The position numbers and the translations under genes were made by a program. 64,000 nucleotides of DNA from Apostichopus japonicus (taxonomy: Eukaryota; Echinodermata; Holothuroidea; Aspidochirotida; Stichopodidae), in the NCBI RefSeq assembly GCF_037975245.1, contig NC_092571.1:7358501-7422500 (forward strand), in the 5' to 3' direction. Shown here one piece after another: positions 47,249-59,539 of this stretch (positions are counted from its first letter, which is position 1; every line of letters begins with the position of its first letter). The notes below the pieces were generated by a model. It was not told the origin of the DNA, ran no database searches, and saw nothing but the letters and a program-made list of their open reading frames with translations.

Positions 47249-49475
47249 CACGCAAAAAAATGGAGTGTTGAATTTGAACACTTTCCAGGTGTAACCGTTC
47301 ACCATACACCTGAAGGGTTACTCTGACCCTGAGTAGGGTTACATAATTCATGTAGCGTGTATTTTTTACACCTGCAGAAAGTGCACTTTCAGTTCGAGCA
47401 TTCCGATTGGTCCTTTTGGGCGTTAACCGTAACTTCGTATACCCTGCGAGTCACTTTTTTAAGTAGTAGTAGTAGTACTAGTAGGATATACTTAAGCTAT
47501 TTCAAGGCAATGCATTTTTAATAGCATCGGGCATGGGTCTATAGTTACGCTGGTACTATGTAACATACATATGTAAACATATATTCATGTAATGCAATAT
47601 ATAAATACCACTAATTGCCATTTTAGCTTGTAAGTTGTAGCAAGTAGGCCGGAGCTGATGTGGGTTGGTGATACTTTTAGACCTAGGCCCAACTATAATT
47701 TAGCCATATTATGGAAGTGATCTAGCTGTTATAATTCATAGCAATCTACACAATTGCATACAATGGGAGTGAGCATTGTTTTAAGCATTGTTAACATGAT
47801 GCATTGGTTGTAAAAGTTGCCTACATTGTCTGATGAAAGTTTAATGCAAGTTCCTGTTTTGACAAGAATCACTATAGGCCATCTGGCTTTCTAGATTCAA
47901 ACGTACTCTAAGAAGTTAGAATCACAACTGATTAAATTGTGGGCATTTTCTTTAGGAATGTTCATGTTTTTTGAGGGGTACATGTAAATAACTGCTTATG
48001 CTCCAAGAAGGTTTTAACACAACTTCATTATGATGGGAACTTTCTTTTCTTTTCTTTGTTGTTACTTAGGAAGCATCAACTTGGAGTTCTATTTGCAAAA
48101 GATTTCAGAAAGACCTCAGCAATATGTGTTACTTCTTGGAGGAAGCAAAATACACCCCAAGCAGTCATTTGTGATCATCCAGAGACATGCCCTACCCCAG
48201 AGGACATTTATGAAGACATTGATGTTTTCTTCAAATTATTCTACGTGTTAAATCTGAATTATACCAAATTGCAAGTCTCGGTGCCTGGGAACTTTTCCAA
48301 AAAGTTGTCTACAAGTTGCCTGGTGGTGTGAAACACAACCAGATTTAAGATTTTTATGCTCACCGTGCCGACAAAAAAGACAAAGTTACTGCAGTTTAGC
48401 AGTTGTCATAGACAGAACTCCATGTTTCCTCATCCCATGGATCAGAATTTTTCTAAAGTTGTTGCTTATTTGAAATTGACTTTGGGAAGAGTTGTTTCTT
48501 TGTGTTTAATCTGGAATACCAAAAGGCATGTGCAAAAAAATATCGACCAAGTAACTTCACTGTAGCAATTGAAATGTTGGCACTTTTAAGTTGACTTAAT
48601 TCCACAAGACAATACTTTTATAGCCTAAATTGTTCGTTTTACATTTAATGGGATATAATAAATGGACCTCTGGAATAGGAAGGTAGTAGGGTGTTTAATT
48701 GCTGAAAGTCGCACATTCTGAATTGTTTGTGTTGTCATTGCTTTTTGCTGTCTCTTAAATGTAACTATCTGATGTGGGCGATTCAAACATGCATCCATAT
48801 TGTTTACCTAATTACTAGGTAATAATTAACCTAAAACCTGTATAAAATATTTACTAAACTCGTGCGATGTAAACTTTTCTGGCAAATTTTTACATAGCAG
48901 TATTGTATTTGCGTTACATAATAAACATGTAAAACTTTACAAACCAGCAATTAAATATACATCCAGAAGTATTAACGAGAGAGCACTATTGGGTGTTGAG
49001 AGTCCATTAAGTATCATCTTGACACAGATAACAAATGAACACTATATGGTGGTAATTCTACTCACTGAAGCAGAACTTTGACACCCAGAAGTCAAAAAAT
49101 GAGCACTAAAGTGTTAATTATACTCCCTGAAGTGCAATTTTGACACCCAGAAGTGCTAACAAATGAACACTTTATGGTGTTAATTTTACTTCCTGAAGTG
49201 TCATGTTGACACCCAGAAGTTCTAACAAATGAAGACTTTATGGTGTTAATTTTACTCACTGTAGTGTACCTTCAACACCAGGAAGTGTTATTTTGACACT
49301 CAAAAAAAGTTTAACATGTTTGGGTGTTGTTAAGGCAACACTCGCAAAGTGTTATATTATGTTACACTTCTGAAGTGTTAATTTAACCCGGTGGGTGTAA
49401 TCCCTAATCCAAACAGGGTGGGGTGTTAAATTCAACACTTTACGATTCAAATTTAACACTTCATTTTTTTGAGTG
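47249..49475. mobile_element. 2.2-kb DNA transposon interrupting Ig copy B
   Basis: Ends CACGCAAAAAAATGGAGTG... and the inverse of CACTCAAAAAAATGAAGTG... match at 27 of 30 positions. Both flanks are TATA (47245-47248, 49476-49479). The right arm holds 4-5 tandem units of 63-66 bp (CACCCAGAAG landmarks at 49081, 49144, 49210). No transposase is recognisable, so the element is non-autonomous. CACT-type ends are reminiscent of CACTA elements, but the TATA flank does not fit well, so the superfamily is open. Confidence 0.75.
48056..48332 (+). pseudogene. Gene fragment carried inside the transposon
   Basis: After an acceptor-like TTGTTACTTAG, three overlapping frames together read like one decayed exon: QQYVLLLGGSKIHPKQSFV and QRHALPQ, then DVFFKLFYVLNLNY, then AWELFQKVVYKLPGGVKHNQ and a stop. 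The pattern 'ALP...FxLxYVLNLxY...W.F.QK.VYKLPG' resembles the last exon of an uncharacterised protein type often found with invertebrate and fish transposons. Two frame shifts; not functional. Confidence 0.45.
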
Positions 49476-49479
49476 TATA

Positions 49480-51130
49480 GTTATCACACATGAGAACGAT
49501 GACCCTGCAAATAAAGTACCATACTGAGTAACTTTTTTAACTGAGAATTGTAACGCTTAATTACAATTACCATGCTTGCTGTGTAACAAGTTTGAGGTAT
49601 GACAATAGCCCAGGTTATGGTAAGCCTAGGCTAGGGGTATCCCACGTGTTATCTTCAATCTCACCTTTTAACTATAACTTTCAAGATGGAATAGTAGAAA
49701 GAAACCGCCAATTACAGATCGTAGTATAAAACCGGGTGTTGGACACGTTGCAAAATATGTAGGAATCAGAAACATCTATAAGGCGAAACCTACAATTTAC
49801 CGGTTCAAAGTCTTTATGATTGGTTCAGTTGTCATACATGTTTATGTTATATGAAAGAGGACAATAAAAGAAACACAATGGTGAAAAAAACTGTTCAAAT
49901 TTCTTTTTCTGTTAAAGAAATGTTCAAGTGTAAAATTTTATCAGATTGTGTAGAAACTGCTGAAATCTGACAAGCTGTGATGTCACATCCTCACATTCCT
50001 GAAAAGTTTTTGTTTTTTTCTATAAATATATTGTGAGATTTCATGACTTTCACCCAAAAGATATGTCAGGAGATCTCATATTTGTCAAAGGAAGTATTTG
50101 AGATTAAACATCTGAAGAATTTTTGATAATATTATTTTCAAATTTGTTAAAAAATGTAAATAATTTTGAAAGAAATATATTCACAAATGTTAAGAAAGTG
50201 AGGATGTGACGTCACACCCTCACGGTAAGTCTTTCTACACCAGTCGTTTTCAAAGAAATTTTGATATCTTTAAAGTGTCATATGTCCTTAACAGAGCATG
50301 CTATCATGGTAGTTTCTTTCACTGTTCATTTTGTCTTTTTGTGCACTTTCATACAAAACAGACATTGCAAACACCTGAACCAATCCTTGAAGTGCGTCAT
50401 CATCGAGGCAAGTACCGTGCTTCTACAAGTGATGTATGAACAAAGTAGATTTCATATACATCTTCTGTTAACAATGATAACTTCATCTACCTTCCTTAAT
50501 GCTCATCCTATGAAATATTGATTCCCTTTCGTCTTGTCTAATTTGAGTAAGATGGCATATGTCAATGCCCTGTTTCAGAATTTGACTCATGGAAGCCTCG
50601 GGTGCGGTTGAAGGGTCATGCCCTTGGTGTTGGTTACCGGTTAGTCTACGATGGTTATACATTACACAGATTCGACCACTCAAAAATAGACGATAAATTT
50701 ACCAAATGGTTTCTGTCGATTTATTCACGGCGATGAAAGTAATTTTTATGAGACTCTTTACATTCGAATGCCTGTCGGTATCTTAAAGGAGCGTAAAATA
50801 TTAAATATATTCCTTACTGTTGTAAGGACTTCAATGTCCTCGCGCCACTTCCAACGGTTCTCTTCCTTTTAATGAGAGATTTTATTTGCCTCATCGCCAG
50901 TTTCATCTACCACTCACATTTCTACACTGAGTCAACCGCTAACTTATATGATAGAGATATTTGATGGAAAACAACAATAAAGGTAAATCTTGCTTTGTTT
51001 GGGAGATATCCTACTAGCCTGGTGTCTCACGCTTTAAACTCAAGTTTAAACTCTGCAGGGTCAGTTGATACTGCTCCTACAAAAGTCAAATTAAAGCGGA
51101 TTTTCAACATAAGAAAACGTAGAACAGCTC
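49480..51130. repeat. Segmental duplication, upstream flank of Ig copy B
   Basis: Partner of 35470-36620. The join at 49480 corresponds to about 35472 in copy A, while the gene side of the transposon corresponds to about 34075, which measures the loss at about 1.4 kb. Confidence 0.85.
49818..50385. mobile_element. MITE, 568 bp, with empty site at 35808-35815
   Basis: Perfect 11-bp termini GATTGGTTCAG ... CTGAACCAATC. The duplicated DNA in copy A runs straight through (CTTTAAGTGCG) where copy B has the insert. Inside, GTGAGGATGTGACGTCACA at about 50199 is the near-perfect inverse of the stretch at about 49978-49997, giving a large internal hairpin. No coding capacity. Confidence 0.85.
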
Positions 51131-52099
51131 ATAAAATGCAATATTCTATATGCTAGAATATTGCTTATTTAAAGCTTTCAACTAAGATTCTACTGATACG
51201 TTGTGTGTATACGTATAGTGGTGTCCCCATTTACATAACACAAACGATAGCTACCAAAGGACATGGTGTGCATATATCCGTATAGGTTTAAGACCGAAAG
51301 ACGAGCACCCTGCCGGCTATTCCCTCATATTATTTAATGTATAGAGTTTAGAGATCCAAGGATCAGGAAGCCCTACAGTAGCTTCTTTGAGACCCTTTCA
51401 ATGTAAGATCGTGGACGAAATATTGAATGTGCTATGTAGTTCTTCCTTGTTTCATTTTTAACCATTGCATATGTCTCCACAACATTTCTTTTCAAATGCT
51501 AAGCACGGTTTTAAACGATGGGAAAGTTGAATGGAGGTCGTCTTCTTCACGTCAAGTGAATAACTAACTGTAAATTTGTATGTGTATTATAATGTATTAT
51601 GTATTGTATATGTATTATAAAGTACTTCCTTGTTTCATTTTTTACCATTGTATATATCTCCCTGACAATTATTTTGAATGCTAAGCACATATTCGTAAGG
51701 ATGCGAGCGCCGAATGGAGCACGTGTACTTCACGTCGAGTAAACATCAAATTAACATAAAATGTCACCTGATGATTGCCAGCACTTCTATCACAACTGTA
51801 CGATTCATTAGTGGCAACTCTTCGTATTAGTAGCACTATTGGTCCTTCCGTTTGCGTCTTGTTTCAGTAACACTTCTGATGAAGAACATAACTTAAATAG
51901 CATACGTAATACCAGAAGATGTATATGAATGTATGAATGTATGTATTTTAGATCCTCCTGCAAGTAGTAACTCGCGAAGAAGCCTCATTGTCTTATCAAA
52001 GCCGTTAGCTGACCGAAGTCGGTCTCTTAGATTCATATTTAACGTCCATGGTTATGAATTGTCAACAACACTGTAACTGGTCGACATACATTAATCTTG

Positions 52100-52160
52100 G
52101 AGTGACTTGAACCGGGGACCTTATGATTGGAAGGCACCACTGAGCTAACTAATGTATATC
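52100..52160 (-). repeat. tRNA-like SINE head (copy C), internally deleted
   Basis: Same as 45597-45658 but lacking about 11 bp of the D-arm region. Confidence 0.5.
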
Positions 52161-52554
52161 TTTACGATTATGCGTATTGGAGATAACAACAACAACAAAA
52201 GCGTTTTTCCGTGTGCAAAGTAAAGCATAACTAAAAAGATATAGAATACCGTTATATGAGAGAATATATCAACATTGCATTCTAACGCTCGCCGAAATTC
52301 AACAGTGTCAATGCACTTGAATAACCATAAATGAATGTAACCTTCGCGTTAAGCTCCCTGGTGTATTGAAAAGTTGCATCTGGGAGAGATTTATTCTTTA
52401 ATCTATATAATTTAGTTTAGAGATAAAAAGATCAGGAAGCCTTACAGTGGCTTATTTGAGACCATGTTCGTGTTAGATCGTGGATGAACATCGGCTCATT
52501 TCAAGTCTTCTCTATTCGATAAGTTTTCAGAGGATAACGAGGCAGGGTGTGAAT

Positions 52555-52876
52555 TTGCTCCCGTTCCTACTCCCGGGACCGTCATTTAACGTCCCTATCC
52601 GACGGATGAGAATGTATGCCTAAGCATCGGACCACTTTCTTAACTACTGAGGAAGGCAAATGTACCTCATTCGACATTACTGCAGTGCAGCCATGATGAA
52701 CAAAGTTGTTTCGAAACCAAGTGAAGAACAAAAACAAACCTCTTTTCCCAAGTTCACAAACCAGAGATACCAAATCCATTTTTGAATATGTCAAGAGAAT
52801 CTGGCTCCTGGCGGAATTTTGACCCTGCAACTTAACGATTGTGAAGCGGACACTCTAACCGTTGAACCAAGCCTTT
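52555..52876 (-). repeat. tRNA-derived SINE (copy C)
   Basis: The tRNA-like head on the minus strand has TTCAACGGTTAGAG (A-box) and GGGTCAAAATTCC (weak B-box) with CGCTTCACAATCG between, resembling a Val/Glu-type tRNA. It is followed by a conserved SINE-like body with ACGTTAAATGACGGTCCCGG. Confidence 0.55.
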
Positions 52877-53802
52877 GCCTTGAAAATAGCTCAGGGGTGG
52901 ATGCAGGATTTCACAAAGGAGAGAGTAATGCTCCAAGCTTGTTGAAGCAGAACTCCATGTAGAGAGGTATGTGTCCTTCCCCAATTCTTAGGCTTATATA
53001 GAAAAAAACAAGTTACAACCTATGAGTACCTTCATATTAATGATGACGATGGAGCTGTTCGCTGATGCTGTATGATATAACCTTATTATGCTTTCACTAA
53101 CAGAAAGACAAACACTCATATCTATATCACGTCCTTCAGAACGGTCGCTTTGATCTTGAGAAAATATGATTATCATACTCCAAATATTTACCATGTGCTT
53201 AATATATTTTCTATGAACAATTTATGAAATAATGTGTATTTAGTACTAATCATAACCATTTTCTAAAAGTTGTAATCTAGTCATAAATGTGTCGCATCAC
53301 AATTCATTTTCCCATTGACTTAAATAATGAACCCGTCACTTTCCAAAGCTTCTAGATAAAAGAAAAAGGTCTTCAGACTTGGGTCTACCCACCATATGAT
53401 AACTGATGCTTTGCAATGGCTTTCACAGCACATTCAACTTTTGCCACTGTATCGCTTAGACTTTGAGTTAGAAGAGCTCAAAGTTTACCATAGTGCTCCC
53501 CAACCCATCTGTCAGCTCTTGCTACGGAATCTTCTTACTTCACTAAAGATTTTCTAAAAGCTTTAATCACCTTCAGTCCTCCAAATCTTGAAACCATCAG
53601 TAGTTCATTTCGTCCTCATCAACATCCAAGTATCAAATAGAATGACGACGACTCAGAAAATGCCCCAAAAACCAGTACAGTAGGTTACGTTATAGCTATT
53701 TTCCGATGGTTAACCTTTGCAGGCGGACGTGCACTATTCTAATTGCTGTTAGATACCTTCAAATCGACATGAATTACGCTTTCATATAGATTACCAATGT
53801 CT

Positions 53803-54858
53803 TTACTTTCTGTTCTTCTTGCTTCTCCGTTTCGTCTTTTTGTGTACAAAAAGTAAATAACTATCAGAGTTACGCTTTTGCTGAATGGTTATCGTCTTAG
53901 TTATATTATTTGATCCTATGGTGACTCTGCATTTGATCGAATATTGATCTTTCAATTTTGTTTCATTTTGAAAGCTAAAGGTAAGCATTATCGACTCATA
54001 TCCGTTAGATGAATGAGACAAGTTGGCATTGGAAATGATATTTCGGCTTCCAGATAAATCCCATTCGATTGATGCTTGTATTCGAGGAAATGTACTACAT
54101 GTAAGAGTTAAGTTCTCTCCTTCAATAACATTTACAGTCTGAGGCTCTACCGTTACTTGTAAATCTTCGTATACGGTAATATTTGGAGTTGAGATGCAGT
54201 AGTCCTTGTCACTGCCATTCTTATTACACACTAATCTGCTGTTGTTATACCGTGTAGATACATTGTGTATACGTCTCAACACTACGTTCTTGTTAGTAAC
54301 TATACATATGGTCTGCACAGTGATAACTTCATTTTCATTTGCAATGTATAGGTCAATAGCAATGTCTTTAGGACAGTATAAATCAATGTTCTCTCCTGCA
54401 AAAAAGATGCCGTCAAATCCATTTAATAGAACACATTCATTCATCTGACGGTTCACCACTTGAAGACGTGCTTTTATTTCTTCGTTCCAAAACACCCATT
54501 TAATAGGACTATACCAAGGGAAGTCCCAAGTACATGTATATATAGCTGAATCCGATTTATTAAGATCTAGAATCAATAACTTATACTCTTCCTTGGAGGA
54601 TAAAACTTGATAGCGTTTGTCGCTTGCGCTTACTTTTCTGCCTTGAAGTAAAAACTGAGTGTGTGGATGTTGCCCTTTCAGTATCACAACCCTTTTAGCT
54701 TCTTCAGGGGGATTGCATGTCAGAACAATGGCATCACCGGTGTATGCAAAGAATCTTCGTTCCATATCAGAATAAGTGGTATTGAACGTCATTCCCTCTC
54801 CGTTACCAGACCGAAGCATCCAGTTTAGTATCACAATACATAATAGAAAGTGCTCCAT
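53803..54858 (-). CDS. Ig gene C: paralogue without a transmembrane segment (predicted secreted)
   Basis: 351 residues from ATG 54858. Signal peptide about 1-20 (MEHFLLCIVILNWML), then the same three Ig-like domains as gene A: VLTCNPP...DSAIYTCTW, DLYCPKD...RLVCNK and LTLTCSTFP...IEWDLSG...YSIKCRV. Domains 2 and 3 are nearly identical to A; domain 1 differs more. Compared with B, 56 bp are missing between TATCAGAGT and TACGCTTTTG at about 53870, with an AGT microhomology. This removes the membrane helix and shifts the frame into a basic end (HKKTKRRSKKNRK). The product should be secreted if the gene is active. Otherwise this is an early pseudogene, although all Ig domains remain open. Confidence 0.75.
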   Translation of the reverse strand: MEHFLLCIVILNWMLRSGNGEGMTFNTTYSDMERRFFAYTGDAIVLTCNPPEEAKRVVILKGQHPHTQFLLQGRKVSASDKRYQVLSSKEEYKLLILDLNKSDSAIYTCTWDFPWYSPIKWVFWNEEIKARLQVVNRQMNECVLLNGFDGIFFAGENIDLYCPKDIAIDLYIANENEVITVQTICIVTNKNVVLRRIHNVSTRYNNSRLVCNKNGSDKDYCISTPNITVYEDLQVTVEPQTVNVIEGENLTLTCSTFPRIQASIEWDLSGSRNIISNANLSHSSNGYESIMLTFSFQNETKLKDQYSIKCRVTIGSNNITKTITIQQKRNSDSYLLFVHKKTKRRSKKNRK

Positions 54859-55490
54859 AACGAATTATATTTACCACACGCAAAGAATTGTCAGATTTTT
54901 CAACATTGAGCCAAGACTTTCCTTGTTATGTCTTGGCGGAAGGTTCCAAGTTGATGAATGTGCCAAACGTTTAGGTTATATTTTTAAATATTACATAAGT
55001 ATTGTTACTATTAACACATCGAAAAGGTATTAACCTTTAAAAGTTGTTCCTCTCATGTAAAATAAAAAGTGAACTGTTATAAACATCATCATTACTGCTA
55101 ACAGGAACTTCAATCTGACCATGTGAAAATCTGACTGAAAACAAACCCCTAGAGTCTAGGGCCTAGGCTGTAGAATACAGTATAAGATCATACAGTCAAA
55201 CTAAGTACTGCCATACATCTCTGTTTCAATTTCATTTTCATACACACACACGCATACACACACACGCACACACATATATATATATATTCATACTGTTTTT
55301 GTTATTACTACGGTAAGTCGTAAATACTGCTGCTAAAGCTGGATGTGAAGAAAAATCAACAATTATGAAAATATTCACTATATATCCTGCACTAATGGGC
55401 CTTTTATTAAAAGCCGATGGGCATTTAAGTAGTCATTGTTCAAACAGAAACAGTCGAACATTTGTCGAGACGATTTTTGGTAGCGTAAGC
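54859..55490. other. Upstream of Ig gene C
   Basis: Only weak similarity to the region upstream of gene A. Contains a CA-rich microsatellite at about 55243-55275 followed by a short TA run. Confidence 0.4.
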
Positions 55491-55569
55491 TTTTTTTTTC
55501 CACTGTATTTATTTACAATACCGTAACACATAATACAAAAGAATCAGCAAAAAGACTTACATAAGAAGC

Positions 55570-58500
55570 TTACATAAAGAAATCATAGAAGTCGTTAAGG
55601 TTACACAAATTGTTGTTTTGCTTAGAAATGAAATAGTGCAGGTCAAGTTGAAAGCGAAACTTAAAATAAAATTCGTGCACATGTGGGATTTTGTTATCCA
55701 ACCTACAAGTATAAATGTACTTTTTAGCATGTAAAATTAAAAAGTTCACAGGATTATCTATATCACCAAAATCACCAAAACAAATGTTGGTCAAATTAAA
55801 AGAATAATTAGTTTTAATGCAATTCACTGCCTCCCAGAATCGCTCAACGTGACTACAATTATAAAACAAATGTATAAGCGTTTCATCGGCATTCTTGCAA
55901 AATGAACAAAGTGGAGAATTAACCATTTTCATTTTATAAAGCAAGCTATTTATGCCTAAAATACGATGTAGAAAACGCAATTGTAAATATGATACTTTGG
56001 GGTCATTCACAGCCGTATAAGGCAGCCTAAAAATCTTATTCCAAACTATTTTCACTGGAAAATTCATAGCTTGCCACTTCATAATAGACGACGGGGGCGT
56101 GCAGAGACCGGTAATTAGCTGATTATAAACATTTTTGTTTGTTTTATGTGTGCGCATGCACATATTAAAGTTTTTATTTTCACTCATTGAGAGCAAAACA
56201 GAATCATGGTACCCCCTCCATTAACTAGGAATGGCGTGAATAATCCCAAAGTACGAAGTTAAAGGAAAATTTCTAATATATTTTTTCGCTTGAAACGTGT
56301 TATATGGAATTACCGAGCCATCATTTTTAATGAAATCTTTCACATATATTGTTCTGTGATTTAAAAGATTATACTGGAAAATTATTTTATTGTTAACCAA
56401 TATTTGACTGTTGTTTAAAATGATTTCATTACCATAATTACTGTCTGGATGATCAAAATTAAACTCAGCCCAAGCCTCACACTCTTCTCTGCAAAAAAAT
56501 ATTAGAAATACAAGAAACTGCCTCCTTATTGAAATTACATTTAAAAAGAAAAGCACCACCGAACTGTTTTAGGTATAAATCAAAAAATATTTTCCAGTTT
56601 CCTTTCTGAGGGGCTAAATACCGTTTTACCCAGCTGCAGTTTAGACTTTTAATAAAAGATTCAATATCTGTCATATCAAAGCCACCATTAACTTTCTTAT
56701 TAATAAGGGAACTCCGTTTAATCTTATAAGGTTTATTGTTCCAAATAAAATTATACAAAATTTTATTAACCTCTTTAATGAAACTAAGAGGAGGATTTGG
56801 TAGAACACTAAAAAGAAAAACAAGTTGCGAAATGGCCAAACTCTTAATTATAGTTATTTTACCAGTTGGTGTTAAGTCACGTTTTGACCACATCCCAAGT
56901 AACTGTTTGAGCCTGGATAATTTGGGAAGATAATTCAACGAAAAGAAATCTTCATTCTTTGAAGTAAATGTGACACCAAGATATTTCACGGGACCAAGAT
57001 TAACATTAAAACTATACTCATGAAAATACCAGGGAACCCTTGAAACCATAGCACCCAATGGAAAAAAGAATGATTTGCTGAAATTAACTTTTAAACCCGA
57101 AGCGGCAGAGAAATTATTAAGAATGTTTACAACCTCTACAAGAGAAGCGCGTGAACCATCTAAAAATAAAACAGTATCATCGGCATATTGTGAAATTCTA
57201 ATTTCAGAGTTATTAATAGATATACCCTTGATACGACAGCTTGTTTTAACCATGAATGTGAGAAATGCTGAACATAAGATAAAGAGGTAAGGACTGAGTG
57301 GACAACCCTGTCTTACACCTCGAGAAATACTGAAATACTGAGAGAGATGACCATTGTTAATAACACAATATGTGACGTTCCCATAATAAGTTCTAACCCA
57401 CCTAATAAAATTTGGACCAAAATTGAAGAATTTTAAACTTTGATAAAGAAACTCCCAGTCCAAACAATCAAAAGCCTTTTCAAAATCTAGAAAAAGAAGA
57501 GTACCTGAAATATTGTTGGAATTACAATGATCAATGAGGTCTAAAACTAGTCTAATGTTCTCACCGATGAAACGTCCTTATAAGATTCCAGTTTGCTCAT
57601 CACTAATAATGTAATTTAAAACACGCTTAATACGGGTTGCCAAGCATTTGGCTCTAATCTTGTAGTCAGTATTTAAAATTGCTATAGGCCTCCAATTTTT
57701 CAAATACTGTAAATCGTTTGAAGGCTTTGGAATCAAAGAGATTATTGCCCTGCCCTGTTCATCGGCTAAGTGTGTACAACTGAAAGCAAAATTAAGAGAA
57801 TTAACTACAAAGTTACCTAAAATGTCCCAAAAATGTACATAAAATTCAACTGATAATCCATCATAACCGGGGGTTTTATAGCCTCTTATGCATGGACCCA
57901 ATAGCCTCTTAAATTCATTGATGGTAAAAAGACCCTCGCACAAATAACTCTGATCATCGGTAAGACTCTTGTGATTAGTACAAACATCATCAAAAAACGA
58001 GACAGGAGAAATATTAGGACACTTAGTATAAACTTTACGATAAAAACTAACAGCTTCACTTAAAATATCCTGACAATTTGAAACAATATGACCATCTTCA
58101 TTGCGAAGCTGTGATATGTTATTATTTACCTTGTTGTAACGCTCAAGATTAAGAAAATACTGTGAATTTTTCTCACCATATTCACACCATCTAGCCCTAA
58201 AGCGAATAACCATGCCCTGAAATTTATAATCATATAACATATCTAAATTGTTTCGCAGATCTGCTAAAGTGATATTTAAACGTTCAGATGGGCAGATAGT
58301 GATTAAACTTTCCAACCTGGCAATCTCATTTACTAGATAGTATTCATATCTGTTACGCTCTTTCGCACGAATGGAAGAATAACGCATACTAAAAGAACGG
58401 ATGTTCACCTTAACAGCTTCCCAGAGAAGGGAATCATTCAAAGAGGAATCACACGAAGCAGTTATGTTAATAATATCAATAATAGAATCAGAATAGCACA

Positions 58501-59270
58501 ATTCTTCTAAGAGTGAAACATTAAACTTCCAGTAGCCACGGCCCCTTGGCTCAATCTTACAATTAATAGTAAGAGTAACGCTAGAATGGTCGGACCTAAA
58601 TATAGAAACGATGTCAGCTGCACTCACAGTTTGAACAATGTGTCTAGAACACCAAAAGAAATCAAGTCGACAGTGAATAGAATTATCAGAAGAATGCCAG
58701 CTGAAAAGCCGGGCGTTAGGATTACGATCACGCCAAACATCAACGAGATCAAGATTTTCTGCTATCTGAAGCATAATTTGGCGGGCATTAAAATTAGTTC
58801 TTTGCAACCCTCCAAATTTATCATGAGTTAAATTACCTACAAAATTAAAATCACCGCCCCAAATAATCGATGTACAATCAAATGCTGTCAAATGTTGTGC
58901 AATATTACTAAAGAAAAATGGGTCATCCTTGTTTGGACCATAAACATTAATTACAGTATAAATCTGATCGTAAACATTGAAATCAATAATAATATACCAT
59001 CCATTTTCATCGACCTTAGATCGTATAATAGTGATATTTGAGTTTCGGGTTGAAAAATAAACCAACACCTCTACTGTTATTATCCCCATGGGAAAGAAAA
59101 AAGATTACCACCCCATTCTTTTGACCAAGAGTTCACATCACAAGGAACAGAGTCTCTTGTAGTAAAATAACGTCAAAACGACGATTACGCAAATAAATAA
59201 ATAACTTTCTTCTATTCATATAGTTACGTAACCCACGAGCATTAAACGAAACAAATTTTACTTTAATCAT
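55570..59270 (-). pseudogene. Tx1/L1-like ORF2 (endonuclease, reverse transcriptase, Cys motif), broken
   Basis: Starts at ATG 59270 (KFVSFNARGLRNYMNRRK, FDVILLQET), with a frame shift near 59140. Endonuclease boxes: VYGPN, WGGDFNF and FRSDHSSV. Reverse transcriptase: GYDGLSVEFY, NWRPIAILNTDYKI, DEQTGIL, then an in-frame TAA near 57580, LDFEKAFDCLDW, RGVRQGCPLSPYLFIL and ISQYADDTVLF. After further shifts near 56480 and 56210 the C-terminus carries PLCSFCKNADETLIHLFYNC, the CCHC-like motif of this clade. The catalytic YADD is intact, but one stop and at least three frame shifts make it inactive. Confidence 0.88.
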
Positions 59271-59539
59271 TATGTACTTCTATACTTATAGGATAAAGTT
59301 TTTTCATTTTGCTGGCCAAAAAATATATAAAGTTACGATAGATACAGTGGTATAAAGCAAACAGAAAGAGAAAGAAGAGTTCTAAACCTCAAACAGCCAT
59401 CAGAAAAGGCTGACCTTGAGAGATAGGCAGTCTTGGAGCAGGGGCGGGTCAACGCCGAAAACCAGCAGAGTACTACGATTATCAGGAAGATACATCGGGC
59501 CCAAAGCGCTGGAGAAACTAGACGACAACATCCTGGCAA

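Larger units (their letters stand above)
51153..53100. repeat. Segmental duplication, downstream flank of Ig copy C
   Basis: Partner of 44647-46683. Between 53105 and 53725 copy C has about 620 bp with no counterpart in B (insertion in C or deletion in B); it lacks visible terminal repeats. Confidence 0.85.

Noticed and set aside
58586-58831. 81-codon plus-strand frame
   Set aside because: Antisense shadow of the LINE endonuclease domain.
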